From assembly GCA_037178675.1 (NCBI GenBank), contig JAYMGJ010000186.1:1-51920 (forward strand): a stretch of 51,920 bases of DNA, written 5' to 3'. Shown here in pieces: positions 1 to 12,329 of this stretch. Source of the DNA: Scleroderma bovista. Taxonomy: Eukaryota > Basidiomycota > Agaricomycetes > Boletales > Sclerodermataceae. The notes under the pieces are model-generated. The model saw only the letters and a program-made list of their open reading frames with translations, did not search any database and was not told where the DNA came from. The position numbers were made by a program, and so were the translations under genes. The first letter of the stretch is position 1. Every line of letters starts with the position of its first letter.

Positions 1-261
1 TTATGACTCCGCGGAGCGAAGGGCAAGGAAATCAAATACATAGTACAACCAGTAGGATTTGGCCCTCAGTCCAGATTCGCCTACTGTCACAACTTTAATT
101 GCGTTCAAAGTTTACTGAATGGCATATACAGATACGGGCAGACTCATTCCTGCCACCTGCAGTCATTTGTACATCAAGTAATGTTCGCAGTCGATACAAT
201 TGTAAGTGGACCAAGTCCATTCATACATGGTGAATTGCTCACTGTGGCTAGTAAGCGGCAA

Positions 262-2226
262 TTACAATTCCGTCACGACTCTCTCCGTCAGCCATTCAAT
301 AGAATCCGGGTCCACCATCACAATGGGAACCTTGATCTGACCAACGCCGGTATTCAGCTTTTCCCCTCGCCATTGCCGATAATCTGCAAATGTCCCAGGT
401 TTAACGATTCGGATCGTTTGGCATTGGGACCTATGGCAACCGCATGAATATCCTGTGCAGAGTCGCAAAACGGAGATGAAGCCACACCGGTATCGCCTGT
501 AATTTCGAGGATAATGCCCACAGTCTCCGGAAGCTCGCGTCGATCAAGGACAGTCGTGAACTCTTGCACCTGCAACATGCCCTCTTCGTTGATCGCCTGA
601 GTCACTTTCACGAGATCTGCCTCCGTAATTGTGGCATACGGGAATCTGATTGCAAAACTATGGAAATATGAATTGCAATGAATCAGCAGTGGTTGATCTA
701 TTACCTTGTTCTACACACTTTTCACGCCCATGGTACCTGAACGTCGGTGAACCGTTGCGCGGATCGAAGCCAATGATGCAATGATGCGAAGGACATCATC
801 TATGACATATCTCCAAAGCCCATCCCTTGTCGTAACCACGGGTTGATATAATTTTCCGGGCTGCAGCTCCCACTGCGACAGCCCTGTACGTTTAGAGACA
901 AGCTAATCCTGGAACACAGACAAAGATACGTACCGCCTGTCTTATGTTTCCATGCGACTGGTTGTCCACTACATCCAGATACTCCACGACATCTTTGGTA
1001 TTGACCACGAAGGTTTCAGTGTCTTCGGGGTTCAGGGGCCTGGCTAGGAGGCACTCTGTGCATGCGTATCCAGGGCTCCTTACGACGACATTCGGTCCAA
1101 TCACTGACCTAGCCTGACCGTAATGAGAACAGTCTACTGGCAAGACCACGTGGGGATCATCACCATAGGTAATGTGGTCGCGAATGTACCACTACAGACG
1201 CAAATCAGCGTCCTAAGTTTCGGCCAAACGCGCGGAGCCCACGCAGGACAGGATAACGGAGGCCCTATGCTCCTAAGTTCCTCCGCACGTTGTGGATCAG
1301 CGCGCATGTTAACCTGGTAACGCCAGCATCCTTCATTAGCTGAGCACCTTATAAAGGCCTACCTGTAGGTGAATCCGGACGTGGTCTATGTGACCAATAT
1401 CGGGAATGATCCCATCTCGTATGCTGGACAGGAGCATGTCCCACTCTTCCTGCATGTAGGACATCATATCCATGAACAGCGTAACAATTGTCATGGCAAT
1501 TCGCTCCAAAGTGAGATTGGCTAACGCAAACAGGGCATGGATTAGCAAGAAAGATCGATGGTGAGTTATGAGACCCGTCGCCCACGGAGCAGCATAACCG
1601 GGCACTATACAAACAGTAACATGTATCAACGACCATCCATTGCACGATTTGGCCAAATGGATACTCACTCATATTTGCCATGCGGGTGTTGTCTGTTTCG
1701 ACAGGCCATTGAAAAGTGTTGCGCATGAACCCAGCAGAGCCGATACAGATAGGAATCCTCTTCACGACCTCCCCAGATTCTGTTGTAACATCCAGGATAT
1801 CTCTGTAGCTCAGCGAGAAAATAGCAACCGTCATGCCCAACGAGGGGCCTGCGCCCGCAACCACTTCAGCAAAAAGCAAGTTGGATTCCGAGTATCGTGC
1901 AAAGTGCTTGGGCTTGCTGCCGGATGTGGAGCTAGAGACGCCGAGGTAGTTGGGAAGACCTGGTGCAAGCAGATTCTCGACTTCCGACAGCTTGCATGGG
2001 CGTTCCATGAACTTGGCCAGCCAAGGGCGGTAGGAGTAGAATCCTCTTTCACGTCCTTATCTGCGATAGCCAACCGGAAGTCTGTGAGGTGGGGCGAAGA
2101 GCAGGCATAACAGGAGGTGATAATGGCCCTTATTATGTTGTGCAAGTGACGGTCTGTTTCCTCTTTCAAGGCAGCTGATAACTGAGGAGGTAGGGAGGTG
2201 AGCGGGTATAATGTGAGGGTACTCAT
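262..2226 (-). pseudogene. GH3-family acyl-adenylating enzyme, copy A (degenerate)
   Basis: Minus-strand relative of the two intact GH3 copies downstream. The N-terminal part (MSTLTLYPLTSLPPQLSAAL), the ATP-loop region SSSTSGSKPKHFARY and the C-terminal part (TTVLDRRELPETVGIILEIT) are all recognisable. Three frame-breaking lesions are visible by comparison with copies B and C. About 43 nt are missing near 2030-2040, removing the segment before MERPCKLSEVENLL. An 8-nt duplication (gcatcatt) lies at about 773-788 in the core beta-region. About 88 nt are missing near 410-420 in the C-terminal domain. Each lesion shifts the frame, so no full protein can be made. It lies upstream of, and divergent from, the MFS gene. 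The family assignment rests on motif similarity to fungal and plant GH3 proteins. Confidence 0.8.
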
Positions 2227-2752
2227 TGCTAGCAGAGTCAGTCAGTGTACTGCTAGTCAGCATCTGCATGCGCCGCCGACAGTCAAAGTGCCTTCCGGTT
2301 TCCAAACGAGTGGCCGCTGGCCTTGGAACTTCGAAACTGTTTGTAGACCTTATTGAATGACTAGTTGTTCGTGAGGTTGACTAGGAGTCTGAGGCTGCTC
2401 GAGTCACTAGAGATTGCGAGCATGAATACGAACAATGCACACACGACGGCGCGATGGTAAGTGTAGACGACTGAGCTAGCGTGCATAAGATCAGATGCTT
2501 GCTTCAATTGCTACACTGCAAGTTCAGGGCTATGTACATAAGAGGGACTTGATTGTACTGTGGCAAACATAGGTACACAGATAAATCACAACATAACCGT
2601 TAGTTTAACTTTGACTGGTACATCATTCCCCGTTTCCAGTTTAAGACGACGACGGAAACAGCCTGGCAAGCCAGCATCCAATTCGCTTAGTCTTCCCCAG
2701 ACAAACCGAAGACTCTGGGGAATACGGTTGACTGCGAGTACACTTTAGCCTC

Positions 2753-5197
2753 ATGTCTCCCTCAAGGATATCTAGCGAGACCCCTCATTCTGGGCATCGT
2801 GGAGACAACGTCGGAACTGCTGCAGTCGAGGATGGCGAAGACCATGCCAACGAAGTGACATCATGGAAAAAGCGCCCATGGTGGAAAAGACCCTCGCCGT
2901 ATTGGTGAGTGACTTGTCATACACCAAACCAGCAGCATTTCCTGCAACTTCGTTCGTTTCTTCAAGGATAGTCTGTGGCGTACCCTTAAGTTCGATTGGT
3001 TATTCGGCCGCGTTCGCTCCAAGAGTGGAAGTGTACACGCAATTGGCATGTCGCGTGCAGAAACCCGAATACTTTCTGGACAGCCCTCCTTCACTGTTCA
3101 GCCAGCCTCTTATCTCACATACAGCTCAAGTATCTACCACCAGTCCCACCAAGACTGGCGCTGTTGATGACCCTTCATACTTGTTTATTCCAAATACAAT
3201 TTATGAAGACCCAGAAACCAGGAAGAAATGCACCACGGACCCTGACGTGCAGGCAACGGTCGCGAGGTTATCAGCGAGTATGCCTCATGCTATCTACGGT
3301 ATAAGTGCTTGTTCTCATCTCATGATAGCATTGGCTACCACTATGGGGATCCTGAATTGCTTAGTCACAGGCTGGTGGGGATCGGTAGGTCTCTGCCGTG
3401 ACTGACAGCACATTGTTGGTAACCTGCAGACAGTTCTGTGACCGTTATGGGAGACGTGTTGGGTTGGTGGCGTGTATCGTTGGCCAGTTGCTGACGGAAT
3501 TAGTGTTCATCATCACGGCAAACTTTGTGGACTATCTTCCAGGCAGTTACTGGTTTCTTCTGACTGGATTTGTCATAGAAGGTTTGTTAGGGGGTGAGTA
3601 CCAGGTCTGCCCTACCTTCACGCACCATCTCACTGCCAGCTGGTAGGCTTTCCTACATGGTCTACTGCCAACAATGCATATGTAGCAGATACTACCGACC
3701 CGCCCTCACGGTTGGTTTTTTTAAGGCTCGTGTTCCACTCATGGTAACGGGTATTTACAGATCACGCATGTTTTCCTTGGCCTTTGGCCTTCTCTTTGTC
3801 GGATATGCAGTTGGACCGCTCATTGGAGGAGTCACCATCCGCATGACAGGGTCCACCTTGTCTGTATTCTACCTGGCCGCTACCCTACATTTTATCTATG
3901 TTCTTCTCCTCATCTTCGTCCTTCCTGAATCGCTTACAAAAGTTAGGGCGCGTAACGCGCGTCTTCGTCACAAGGCAGAAAAGGAAATGAACATGAATGT
4001 GTCTACTAGGTCGCATATTTTGAAGGAAGCCACCAGATTCCTGGATGTACTGGCGGTTTTGCGTCCCCGGGATACCATTGATGGGAACCCGCTGAGACGA
4101 CACAAGAAGGACTGGAGCTTGTTTCTCGTTGCCATCTGTTATGCGACAAGCACAAGCATTGTGAGTCAGTGTACCCTGTGTATTTCCCAGAATTGTACTG
4201 AAGGAGCAGCATCACAGGCGATGCTGCCGTTTATCTTGCAATATGGCGTTGCAACCTTCACTTGGTCGTCGGAAACTGTATGGATGTTACCATTTGAATG
4301 TTGCTGACGAATCGTTGACAACTCAAGTTAGGCGAACTATTATGTCTCATCCAGCGGTATCAGCCGAGCGCTGGTTTTGGTTGTTATAGTACCACGTAGG
4401 TCGCACAAGGCCCAAGTGCTCCAAACGTCCTTCACCTTTGCAGTCACAATCAAATATTTGAAGGGATCCAAAGCATCCCCTACAGACACCATGCGAGGTC
4501 TCGATGAACCGAACCAGGAGACGCCGTTTAATTCATATCATTCCCCTTCCCGTTCGCGCTCTCGCTCACGACGGCCCTTGATACGCAAGCTGACCAGCAC
4601 ACCGACTCAGTCATTCAAAGTAGACATCATTCTCGGACGTTGTGCGCTCGCAATTGAGATCTGCGGGTATTTACTTATGGCCGCCACAACATCTGAGGTT
4701 CTCTTTGTGATTGCTACGATTATGGAATCGGTTTCAGTTGCAGTTCCCCCGATCTGCCAAGCAGTTGTAGTGGAGATATACAGCTCTGCAGACACAACAA
4801 GGATGGGTATGGATGTAGGCAGGGACCAAGGTGAGGTGGGGAGGCTGTTCGGCGCGATGAATGTGTTGCAAGCGCTAGCGTCAGTTCGGGTTTTCTTATC
4901 GCTCTTAGTCTCTGACAATTCACCATACACAATTCATGCAGAACGCAGATCATCGGTCCTGCAGTGTTTGGATTCGTGTACTCTCGTACCGTTGCGACCT
5001 TCCCGCAGGCTATCATGCTCGTTTCAGCGTTTAGCTTTACAGTGGCATCTGTACTACTGGCACTTGTCAAGGTACCTGTGCCATCTGGAGGTCCTGACCT
5101 CGGTCGGGATACCGAAAACAGTGAGGGCATAGATGATGGTGAAAGCCAGGGGGTGGAGGGGCTGCTTGTGGATGTTGAAGGACGTGTTATGTCTTGA
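2753..5197 (+). CDS. Major facilitator superfamily (MFS) transporter, 10 exons
   Basis: Multi-pass membrane transporter of the fungal MFS group related to yeast YCR023C and TetA-like pumps. Start ATG is at 2753 (MSPSRISSETPHSG), with a basic-aromatic W/R/P stretch just before the first membrane helix. Exons inferred from splice signals and frame: 2753-2904, 2991-3277, 3329-3384, 3434-3593, 3647-3710, 3761-4160, 4218-4277, 4332-4395, 4444-4879 and about 4942-5197. Key motifs are the N-half loop signature (CDRYGRRVG), a transmembrane helix ending in GFVIEGLLGG, NAYVADTTDPPSRSRMFS, then GLLFVGYAVGPLIGG. A long polar central loop rich in S and R separates the two halves. The last exon encodes GPAVFGFVYSRTVATFPQ, a final helix and an acidic tail. 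No disabling mutation was seen. It is flanked by GH3 copies on the opposite strand. Substrate is unknown. Confidence 0.85.
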
Positions 5198-5336
5198 CGA
5201 TGAAAGTGGAACATAAGTGAGACATCCTTCGATCTGCTCTTGAACTAGATATTTTTCACTGTGTCGCAACCGGAAGCTCCTTATGTATGTCGAAGGGGAG
5301 TGGCTATAACGTCTTGTTCCAGACTACGGTAGATAA

Positions 5337-5630
5337 ATGCCTCCTTGTTTTCTAGAACTAATGCCTTTTCTCTGGCCATGGCTAATGTGGATCCGTGTAT
5401 CTAACAGCCTCACACAGTCAAGAGCCTCGTTGATAGGCCGAAAATTTGTGGTCCCACTTATACTTGTACCGGTAACTCTGATGTTCAGTGCAATCATGTC
5501 TTCGGTTGAGGGAATCCAGTGAGTGACCCCTGGCATGGTGACTTACTATTCTTGCAGTTGACGAAGATGGGGTCAAAGCAGAAGCTCATACCGAAGAAGT
5601 GACGTCTTGGAAAAGCGACCATGTTTGAAG
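5337..5630 (+). pseudogene. Short remnant with an echo of the MFS first exon
   Basis: The stretch 5337-5519 is open and encodes a hydrophobic peptide (PLILVPVTLMFSAIMSSVEG). It is followed by intron-like sequence (gtgagt ... cttgcag, about 5521-5558). Next comes about 70 nt that resembles MFS exon 1: it reads VDEDGVKAEAHTEEVTSWKS, against VEDGEDHANEVTSWKKRPW in the intact gene, and then loses frame. Everything after about 5630 is unrelated. The similarity is short but covers both protein and DNA (gaagtgac..c.tggaaaa). A decayed partial duplicate of the transporter is the simplest reading. The hydrophobic upstream part is not recognised. Confidence 0.35.
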
Positions 5631-5809
5631 GGACCCCCTGATGCTGGGCCTATCATGCATGATGTCCACCAGGCACCAAGTTGACAACGAAGTCGATATC
5701 TTAATTTTACCCCTATCACAACTTTGCCTCATGGAAACTATAGTGGAAGCCGTCAATACAATTGTGAGTGGATCAACTCTAAAGGATTCCTAGGCAGCAC
5801 CGATAGCGA

Positions 5810-7920
5810 TCACAGTTCCTTCACGACCTTCTCTTCCAGCCATTCAATGGAAGCTGAGTCCACCATCACAACTGGAACCTTGATCTGACCGACTCCAGTA
5901 TTCAGCTTCTCCCCTCGCCACCGCCGATAATCCGAAAAAGTCCCGGGTTTGACGATTCGAATTGTAGGCTGACGTAGTCGACCAGCGTCAAATGCACGTT
6001 GATGATCATCATTGGTCGACAAAAGCGCTTCGAAAGCTTTCTGCCGCGCTGAGTTGGCATTGGGACCTATGCCAACGGCATTAGAACCATGTACAGTCTC
6101 TGAACGGAGAGAAGGCATACCGATGTCGCCCGTAATTTCGAGGATAATGCCCACAGTCTCTGGAAGCTCGCGTCGATCGAGGACAGTCGTGAACTCTTGC
6201 ACCCGCAATTTGTCGTCTCCATTAATCGCCTGAGTCACTTTCACGAGATCTGCCTCCGTAATTACTGCGTACTGGGATCGGATCACCAAACTATGTATAA
6301 ATGGAGTGGAGTGAATCAGGACAGAACGACATATCACCTTCTACTCACCTTTTGCGGCCATGATACGTGAACACCGGTGAACCGTTGCGCGGATCGAACC
6401 CAATGACATGAAAGACATCATCTAAGACGTATCTCCAAAGTCCATTCACCGTCGTGACCACAGCTTGATATAATTTTCCGGGCTGCAGGTCCCACTGCCA
6501 CAGTAATGTAGTTTAAGCGTACTATGCCGGCGCAAATAAAAACACATACTGCCTGCCGTATGTTCTCATGTATCTGCTTGTCCGCTACATCCAAATACTC
6601 GACGACATCTTTGGTGCTGGCCACGAGGGTTTCAGTGTCTTCGGGGTTGAATGGCCCGGCCAGAAGGCACTCTGTGCATGCGAATCCAGGGTTTCTTACG
6701 ACGACGTTCGGTCCGATCACTGACCTAGCCTGACTACAATGAAGCCAGTGTGCTGGAAAGATCACATGGGATCCTTACCATAGGTAATGTGCTGGCGAAT
6801 ATACCACTGCAGATGCACGACAGCGTCCTGAGATTCAGCCAAACGCGTGGAGCCCATGCGGGACATGAGAATGGAGGCCCTATGTTCCTAAGCTCCTCTG
6901 CACGTTGTGGATCAGCGTGCATGTTAATCTGGTAGTATCAGGGTCTGTCATTTGTTAAGCATCTCACAGTCCCTTACCTGTAAGTAATCCCGTACATGGT
7001 CTATGTGCTCAATACTCGGAACGACACCATCTCGTATGCTGGACAAGAGCATGTCCCACTCTTCCTGGACATAAGAGAGAAGATCTATGAAAAACGTGAC
7101 AAACGTCGTGGCAATTCGCTCCAAGTTCCGATCGGCCAACGTGAACAAGGCATGGATTAGCAGGAAAGATCGATGATAGCTTATAAGACCCGTCGCCCAC
7201 GGAGCAGCAAAGCCGGGAACTATACATGTAGCAACATGTATTAACGATCATCCATTCGATCACCCATTGTATGATTTGGTCAAATGGATACTTACCCATA
7301 GATGCCATGCGGGTGTTGTCCGTTTCGATTGGCCATCCTGCAGAGTTGCGCCAAAACCCAGCCGAGCCGATACAAACAGGAATCCTTTTCACGACCTCCC
7401 CAGATTCTGATGTTACATCCACAACGTCTCTGTAACTCAAGGAGAAGATACCAGCTGTCGTGCCCGCCAAAGAGCCCTCGCGCCCGGCCTCTTCGGTAGC
7501 ATGAGCAAAACCCACGTTGGATTCAAAGTATCGTGCGAAGTGCTTGGGCTTGCTGCCAGACGTGGAGCTAGAGACGCCGAAGTACTTGGGAAGGCCCGGT
7601 GCGAGCAAGTTCTCGACTTCTGACAGCTTGCACGGGCGTTCCATGAACTTGTCTAGCCAAGGGCGATATGCCTCATAGTCCGTGAGAGGAACGAGGCGAC
7701 GGAAGTCAGACGGAGTACTAGAATCCTCTTTCACGTCCTTATCTGCGATAGCCAACCGGAAGTCTGCGAGGTGGGACGAGAAGCACGCATAACAGGAGGT
7801 GATATTGGCCCTTATTATCCTCTGCAAACGGCAATCTGTTTCCTCTTTCAAGGAAGCTGAAAGCTGAGGAGGTAGGGTGATGAGTGGGGACAACCTGGGG
7901 GCACTCATTACTAGCGTCAA
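5810..7920 (-). CDS. GH3-family acyl-adenylating (acid-amido synthetase-like) enzyme, copy B
   Basis: Predicted cytosolic enzyme of the ANL/GH3 superfamily. Plant members adenylate a carboxylic acid such as indole-3-acetate or jasmonate and join it to an amino acid; fungal substrates are not established. The N-terminal exon carries an EAYRPWLDKFMERP-type helix and the ATP-binding loop SSSTSGSKPKHFARY. The next exon carries SFLLIHALFALADRNLERIA, which matches the GH3 LFALAD helix. Later exons carry HADPQRAEELRNIGPPFSCP and WAPRVWLNLRTLSCICSG, then GPFNPEDTETLVASTKDVVEYLDV. The core exon (about 6370-6500) reads LQPGKLYQAVVTT, GLWRYVLDDVFHVIGF, and the C-terminal exon ends VVKEL at 5810. Six exons in the same layout as copy C; no frameshift was found. 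MTL at 7920 or the second Met four codons later may be the start. Confidence 0.82.
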
Positions 7921-8490
7921 TGGTGGAAGATGTTCGTGGTCCTTTTATGCATTACCGATGAATAATTGACTATGTAGTAGTGGGGCCGGGAATCAAAATG
8001 GGCCGAGTAAGTGCACAGTTTCTAAATTAGCCATGCCTCACCTTTTGCTTCGAAGAAGCTGTCCTTATTGTAATTCGTCGAGTTTAAATTCCACTTCATA
8101 AGTCAACTAATCTGCAGTTATTACTTCGATGTCTTGAGTCTTTAGAGATTACGAGTATGAATATGAACGATGTACGTGATAGCGCGGGGGCCAGTTTGTC
8201 GACTCAAACTAGCAGCTGGCGGGCAGGTTAAGATCCCATTAAGTACAAGATAGTGTCACTCACCTCGAAAAGTCATGAAAGTTAACGCTTTACTACTATT
8301 GGGGATGTAGTGTCGGCAATGAAGAACTAATAAGCTTACTGGATCGTGGTGTGCAACGCCCTTGACTTACAACTTGGTCCCCTGTCATTGAACTTTGCTT
8401 CATGAAAACTACAATCAATCGCCTTCACTACTAAACAATGCTGCCCCTGGTCTACACATTCAAGTGAATCAACTCTAAAGTTATCCGCGA
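7921..8490. promoter_or_regulatory. Intergenic spacer between GH3 copies B and C
   Basis: About 570 nt containing the upstream region of copy B and the downstream region of copy C. The B-proximal part matches the segment upstream of copy C (around 10573-10790), including gatgttcgtggtcctttta and gatgaataattgact, and a later shared gaatatgaacgatgtacgtgat block. It is probably a duplicated promoter. No ORF with coding character was seen here. Confidence 0.4.
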
Positions 8491-10572
8491 TCACAGCTCC
8501 TTCACGACCCTCTCTTCCAGCCATTCAATGGAAACTGGATCCACCATTACAACTGGAACCTTGATCTGACCGATTCCAGAATTCTGCTTTGCCCCTCGCC
8601 ACCGCCGATAATCCGAAAATGTCCCGGGTTTGACGATTCGGATCGTAGGCTGACGTAGTCGACCAGCGTCAAATGCACGTTGATGCTCATCATTCGTCGA
8701 CAAAAGCGCTTCGAAAGCTTTCTGCCGCGCCGAGTTGGCATTGGGACCTATGCCAACGGCATCAGAATCATGTGCAGTCTCTGAACGGAAAGAAGGAATA
8801 CCGATGTCGCCTGTAATTTCGAGGATGATGCCTACAGTCTCTGGAAGCTCGCGTCGATCGAGGACAGTCGTGAACTCTTGCACCCGCAATTTGTCGTCTC
8901 CATTAATCGCCTGAGTCACTTTCACGAGATCTGCCTCCGTAATTACTGCATACTGGGATCGGATCACCAAACTATGTATAAATGGAGTGGAGTGAATCAG
9001 GACAGAACGACATATCACGTTCTGCTCACTTTTTGCGGCCATGAAACCTGAACACCGGTGAACCGTTGCGCGGATCGAACCCAATGACATGAAAGACATC
9101 ATCTAAGACGTATCTCCAAAGTCCATTCCCTGTCGTAACCACAGCTTGATATAATTTTCCGGGCTGCAGGTCCCACTGTCACAGTATGTGAGTTTAAGCG
9201 TATGCCAGCGCGGATAAAGATACATACAGCCTGCCGTATATTTCCATGTATCTGGTTGTCCGCTACATCCAAATATTCGACGACATCTTTGGTGCTGGTC
9301 ACGAAGGTTTCGGTGTCTTCGGGGTTGAATGGCCCGGCCAGAAGGCACTCTGTGCATGCATATCCAGGGTTCGTTATGACGACGTTCGTTCCGATCACTG
9401 ATCTTGCCTGACTAGAGTGAGGCCAGTCTGCTGGAACGACCACGTGGAGATCCTTACCATAGGTATTGTGGTGGCAAATATACCACTGCAGATGCACGAC
9501 AACGTCCTGAGATTCGGCCAAACGCGTGGAGCCCATGCGGGACATGAGAATGGAGGGCCTATGCTCCTAAGCTCCTCTGCACGTTGTGGATCAGCGTGCA
9601 TGTTAATCTAGTGATGTCAGCACCTGACACTTGTTGAGCATCTCACAATCCCTTACCTGTAAGTAATCCCGTACATGGTCTATGAGCTCAACATTCGGAA
9701 CGGCCCCATCTCGTATGCTGGACAAGAGCATGAGCCACTCTTCCTGAACATAAGAGATAAGGTCCATGAAAAACGTGAGAAATGTCGTGGCAATTCGATC
9801 TAAGTTCCGATCGGCCAACGCGAACAAGGCATGGATTAGCAGGAAAGATCGATGATGACTTATGAGACCCGTCGCCCACGGAGCAGCAAGGCCGGGAACT
9901 ATACATGTAGCAACGTATATCAACGATCATCCATTGTGTGATTTGGTCAAATGAATACTCACTCATAGATGCCATGCGAGTGTTGTCCGTTTCAATTGTC
10001 CATCCTGCAGAGTTGCGCCAAAACCCAGCCGAGCCGATACAAACAGGAATCCTTTTCACGACCTCCCCAGATTCTGATGTTACATCCACGACATCTCTAT
10101 AGCCCACTGAGAAGATACCAGCCATCATGCCCATGCGTTCAGATTCTCCAGCGGCATGAGCAAAACCCACGTGGGTTTCAAAGTATTGCGCGAAGTGCTT
10201 GGGCTTGCTGCCAGACGTGGAGCTAGAGACGCCGAGGTGGCGGGGAAGGCCTGGTGCGAGCAGGTTCTCGACTTCCGACAGCTTGCAGGGGCGTTCCATG
10301 AACTTCTCCATCCAAGGGCGGTATGCTTCATAGTCCGTGAGAGGGACGAGGCGACGGAAGTCGATCAGAGTAGAATCCTCCTTCACGTCATTATCTGCAA
10401 TAGCCAACCGGAAGTCTGCGAGGTGGGACGAGGAGCAGGCATACTGGGAGGTAATATTGGCCCTTATTATCTTCTGCAAACACAAGTCTGTTTCCTCTTT
10501 CAGGGAAGCTGAAAGCTGAGGGGGGAGGGAGATGAGTGGAGATAACCTGGGGGCACTCATTACTAGCGTCAA
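8491..10572 (-). CDS. GH3-family acyl-adenylating enzyme, copy C
   Basis: Head-to-tail tandem partner of copy B and very similar to it. Exons read from splice sites and frame: 10572-9963, 9898-9657, 9607-9458, 9407-9228, 9175-9030 and about 8980-8491. Features in order: SSSTSGSKPKHFAQY (adenylate loop), PGLAAPWATGLISHHRSF then LLIHALFALADRNLDRIA, HADPQRAEELRSIGPPFSCP, ARSVIGTNVVITNPGYACTE, FVTSTKDVVEYLDV, the core LQPGKLYQAVVTT plus GLWRYVLDDVFHVIGFD, and the C-terminal TTVLDRRELPETVGIILEIT. All GH3 landmarks are present and in frame, so it is probably functional. The promoter side shares short blocks with copy B (gatgttcgtggtccttttat), which suggests the upstream region was duplicated too. 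Confidence 0.83.
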
Positions 10573-11110
10573 TGGTGCAAGATGTTCGTGGTCCTTTTAT
10601 GCATCACCGATGAATAATTGACTCACTCAGCACTGGGAATCAAAATGAGCCACAGTAATTCCAAATGAGCATGGGGCGATGCCTCATGTTTTGCTTCGAA
10701 AAAACTGACCTTATTGTAATTTGTCGAGTTCCCATTTCATGAATTGACTGTTACTTCGATGTCTAGAGATTACGGGCGTGAATATGAACGATGTACGTGA
10801 TACGTGACTGTACAGCGTACCGGCGAGCAGACAAGACGTAGTATTACTCACCTCAACATGTCATGCTCTAGTACGAGGTATGAAGTCATGCCGAGCAGCC
10901 ACTGGGACTGTCTCCACTTGCTTAGCACCCGCATAGTCCACACGTAAGTGTTCCCACAGTTACTACTCAAGACCCGTCCATTGTCACTGAGCAAGTCAAT
11001 GGCGACAATCTGACTGTCACAGGTTGGCCCATAGATCTGATTCTGCCACTACCACCAAGGTTCAAAGCTTATATATAGACCTTAAGTACTGGCCCATTGT
11101 GGCTTGACTC

Positions 11111-11374
11111 TTGAGCATCATGGCCAACTTTTCCGATCATTTGACTTCGAGTCTCCGACCACTCAACGAGGATATTGATAGCTTGTCAATCAGAACTGTT
11201 CGTCGCATAGTACACCACAGCGCCGGAATTGATTTTTCTTGCATCCTCGGACATCCCACACGGCCCCATCACAGGATTTGGTCACGAGTGATGGGCTTAC
11301 CATCAGTGGCGCAGAACGAACCTAATTGGACGGGAATGCTTGATGAGTCCAACATGATTAATGCGTTTAAATGA
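11111..11374 (+). CDS. Small hypothetical ORF, 87 aa
   Basis: Open frame beginning MSIMANFSDHLTSSLRPL, 87 codons, with no recognised domain, signal peptide or membrane segment. A TATA-like tatatatag lies at about 11071, 40 nt upstream. It sits between GH3 copy C and the truncated copy D, on the opposite strand. The length is close to chance level. Nothing else in the window resembles it, so it may not be a gene. Confidence 0.25.
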   Translation: MSIMANFSDHLTSSLRPLNEDIDSLSIRTVRRIVHHSAGIDFSCILGHPTRPHHRIWSRVMGLPSVAQNEPNWTGMLDESNMINAFK

Positions 11375-11710
11375 TTCACCTGGCAAGGTTGCTGAGACTC
11401 ACTCCCAGACCGTAGCCGGAGATTTTGGTATGAACACAACAAAGGAGCAAAAGCAAAATTGGAACCTGCCAGCACGTTACCGAGTTTTATAAACAAGTTG
11501 TTCCGATGGTGGGTAGAGGTCGAAAGTTCCAATGAACTACGGGGTAAGCCCTTGTCCTTATAACTTGATCCTCCATCATGACTTTGCTTCATGAAAACCA
11601 CAAGTATTACTGTAAATAATGCTGTCATTAGTTCAACTGGTATACGCATTTCAACATAATTGTAAGTGGGTCTAAAGTTATTCTGCGGATTCGGGCCGCA
11701 TCGATTGCAA

Positions 11711-12198
11711 TCACAGCTCCTTCACGACTCTCTCTTCCACCCATTCAATGGAAGCCGGGTCAATCATTACTGCAGAAACTTTGATCTGACCAACGCCAGC
11801 ATTCAGCTTTTCCCCTCGCCACCGCCGATAATCCGAAAATGTCCCGGGTTTGACGATTCGGATCGTAGGGCTGACGTAGTCGACCAGCGTCGAATGCACG
11901 TTGATGATCATCATTCGTCGATAAAAGCGCTTCGAAAGCTTTCTGCCGCGCTGAGTTGGCATCGGGACCTATGCCAACGGCATTAGAACCATGTGCGGTC
12001 TCTGAACGGAGAGAAGGCATACCGATGTCGCCCGTAATTTCGAGGATGATGCCTACAGTCTCTGGAAGCTCGCGTCGATCGAGGACAGTCGTGAACTCCT
12101 GCACCTGCAAGATGCCCTCTTCATTAATGGCCTGAGTCACTTTTACGAGATCTGACTCCCTAATTATTGCATACTGGGATCGAATCGCCAAACTATGT
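11711..12198 (-). pseudogene. GH3 family, copy D (C-terminal fragment, frameshifted)
   Basis: Only the last exon is present, ending VVKEL at 11711. Similarity to copies B and C stops at about 12198, inside the preceding intron, where sequence of the 12.2-28.0 kb unit begins. One extra G near 11870 (gtagggctgacg against gtaggctgacg in B and C) breaks the frame between TTVLDRRELPETVGIILEIT and the C-terminal FSDYRRWRGEK segment. It cannot encode an enzyme. The missing 5' part is not found on the far side of the unit at 28 kb, so this is not a simple insertion breakpoint. Confidence 0.8.
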
Positions 12199-12329
12199 GT
12201 AGCCTATCAGCAAAACAGCCCTTTTGGGCTACAGACACTACAGACCACATGACTTGTGTACAGGTCTGTACAGCCTGTACAGACCCATCAACTCTGTACA
12301 ACTCTGTAAATTCCTAACTACTGACACTA

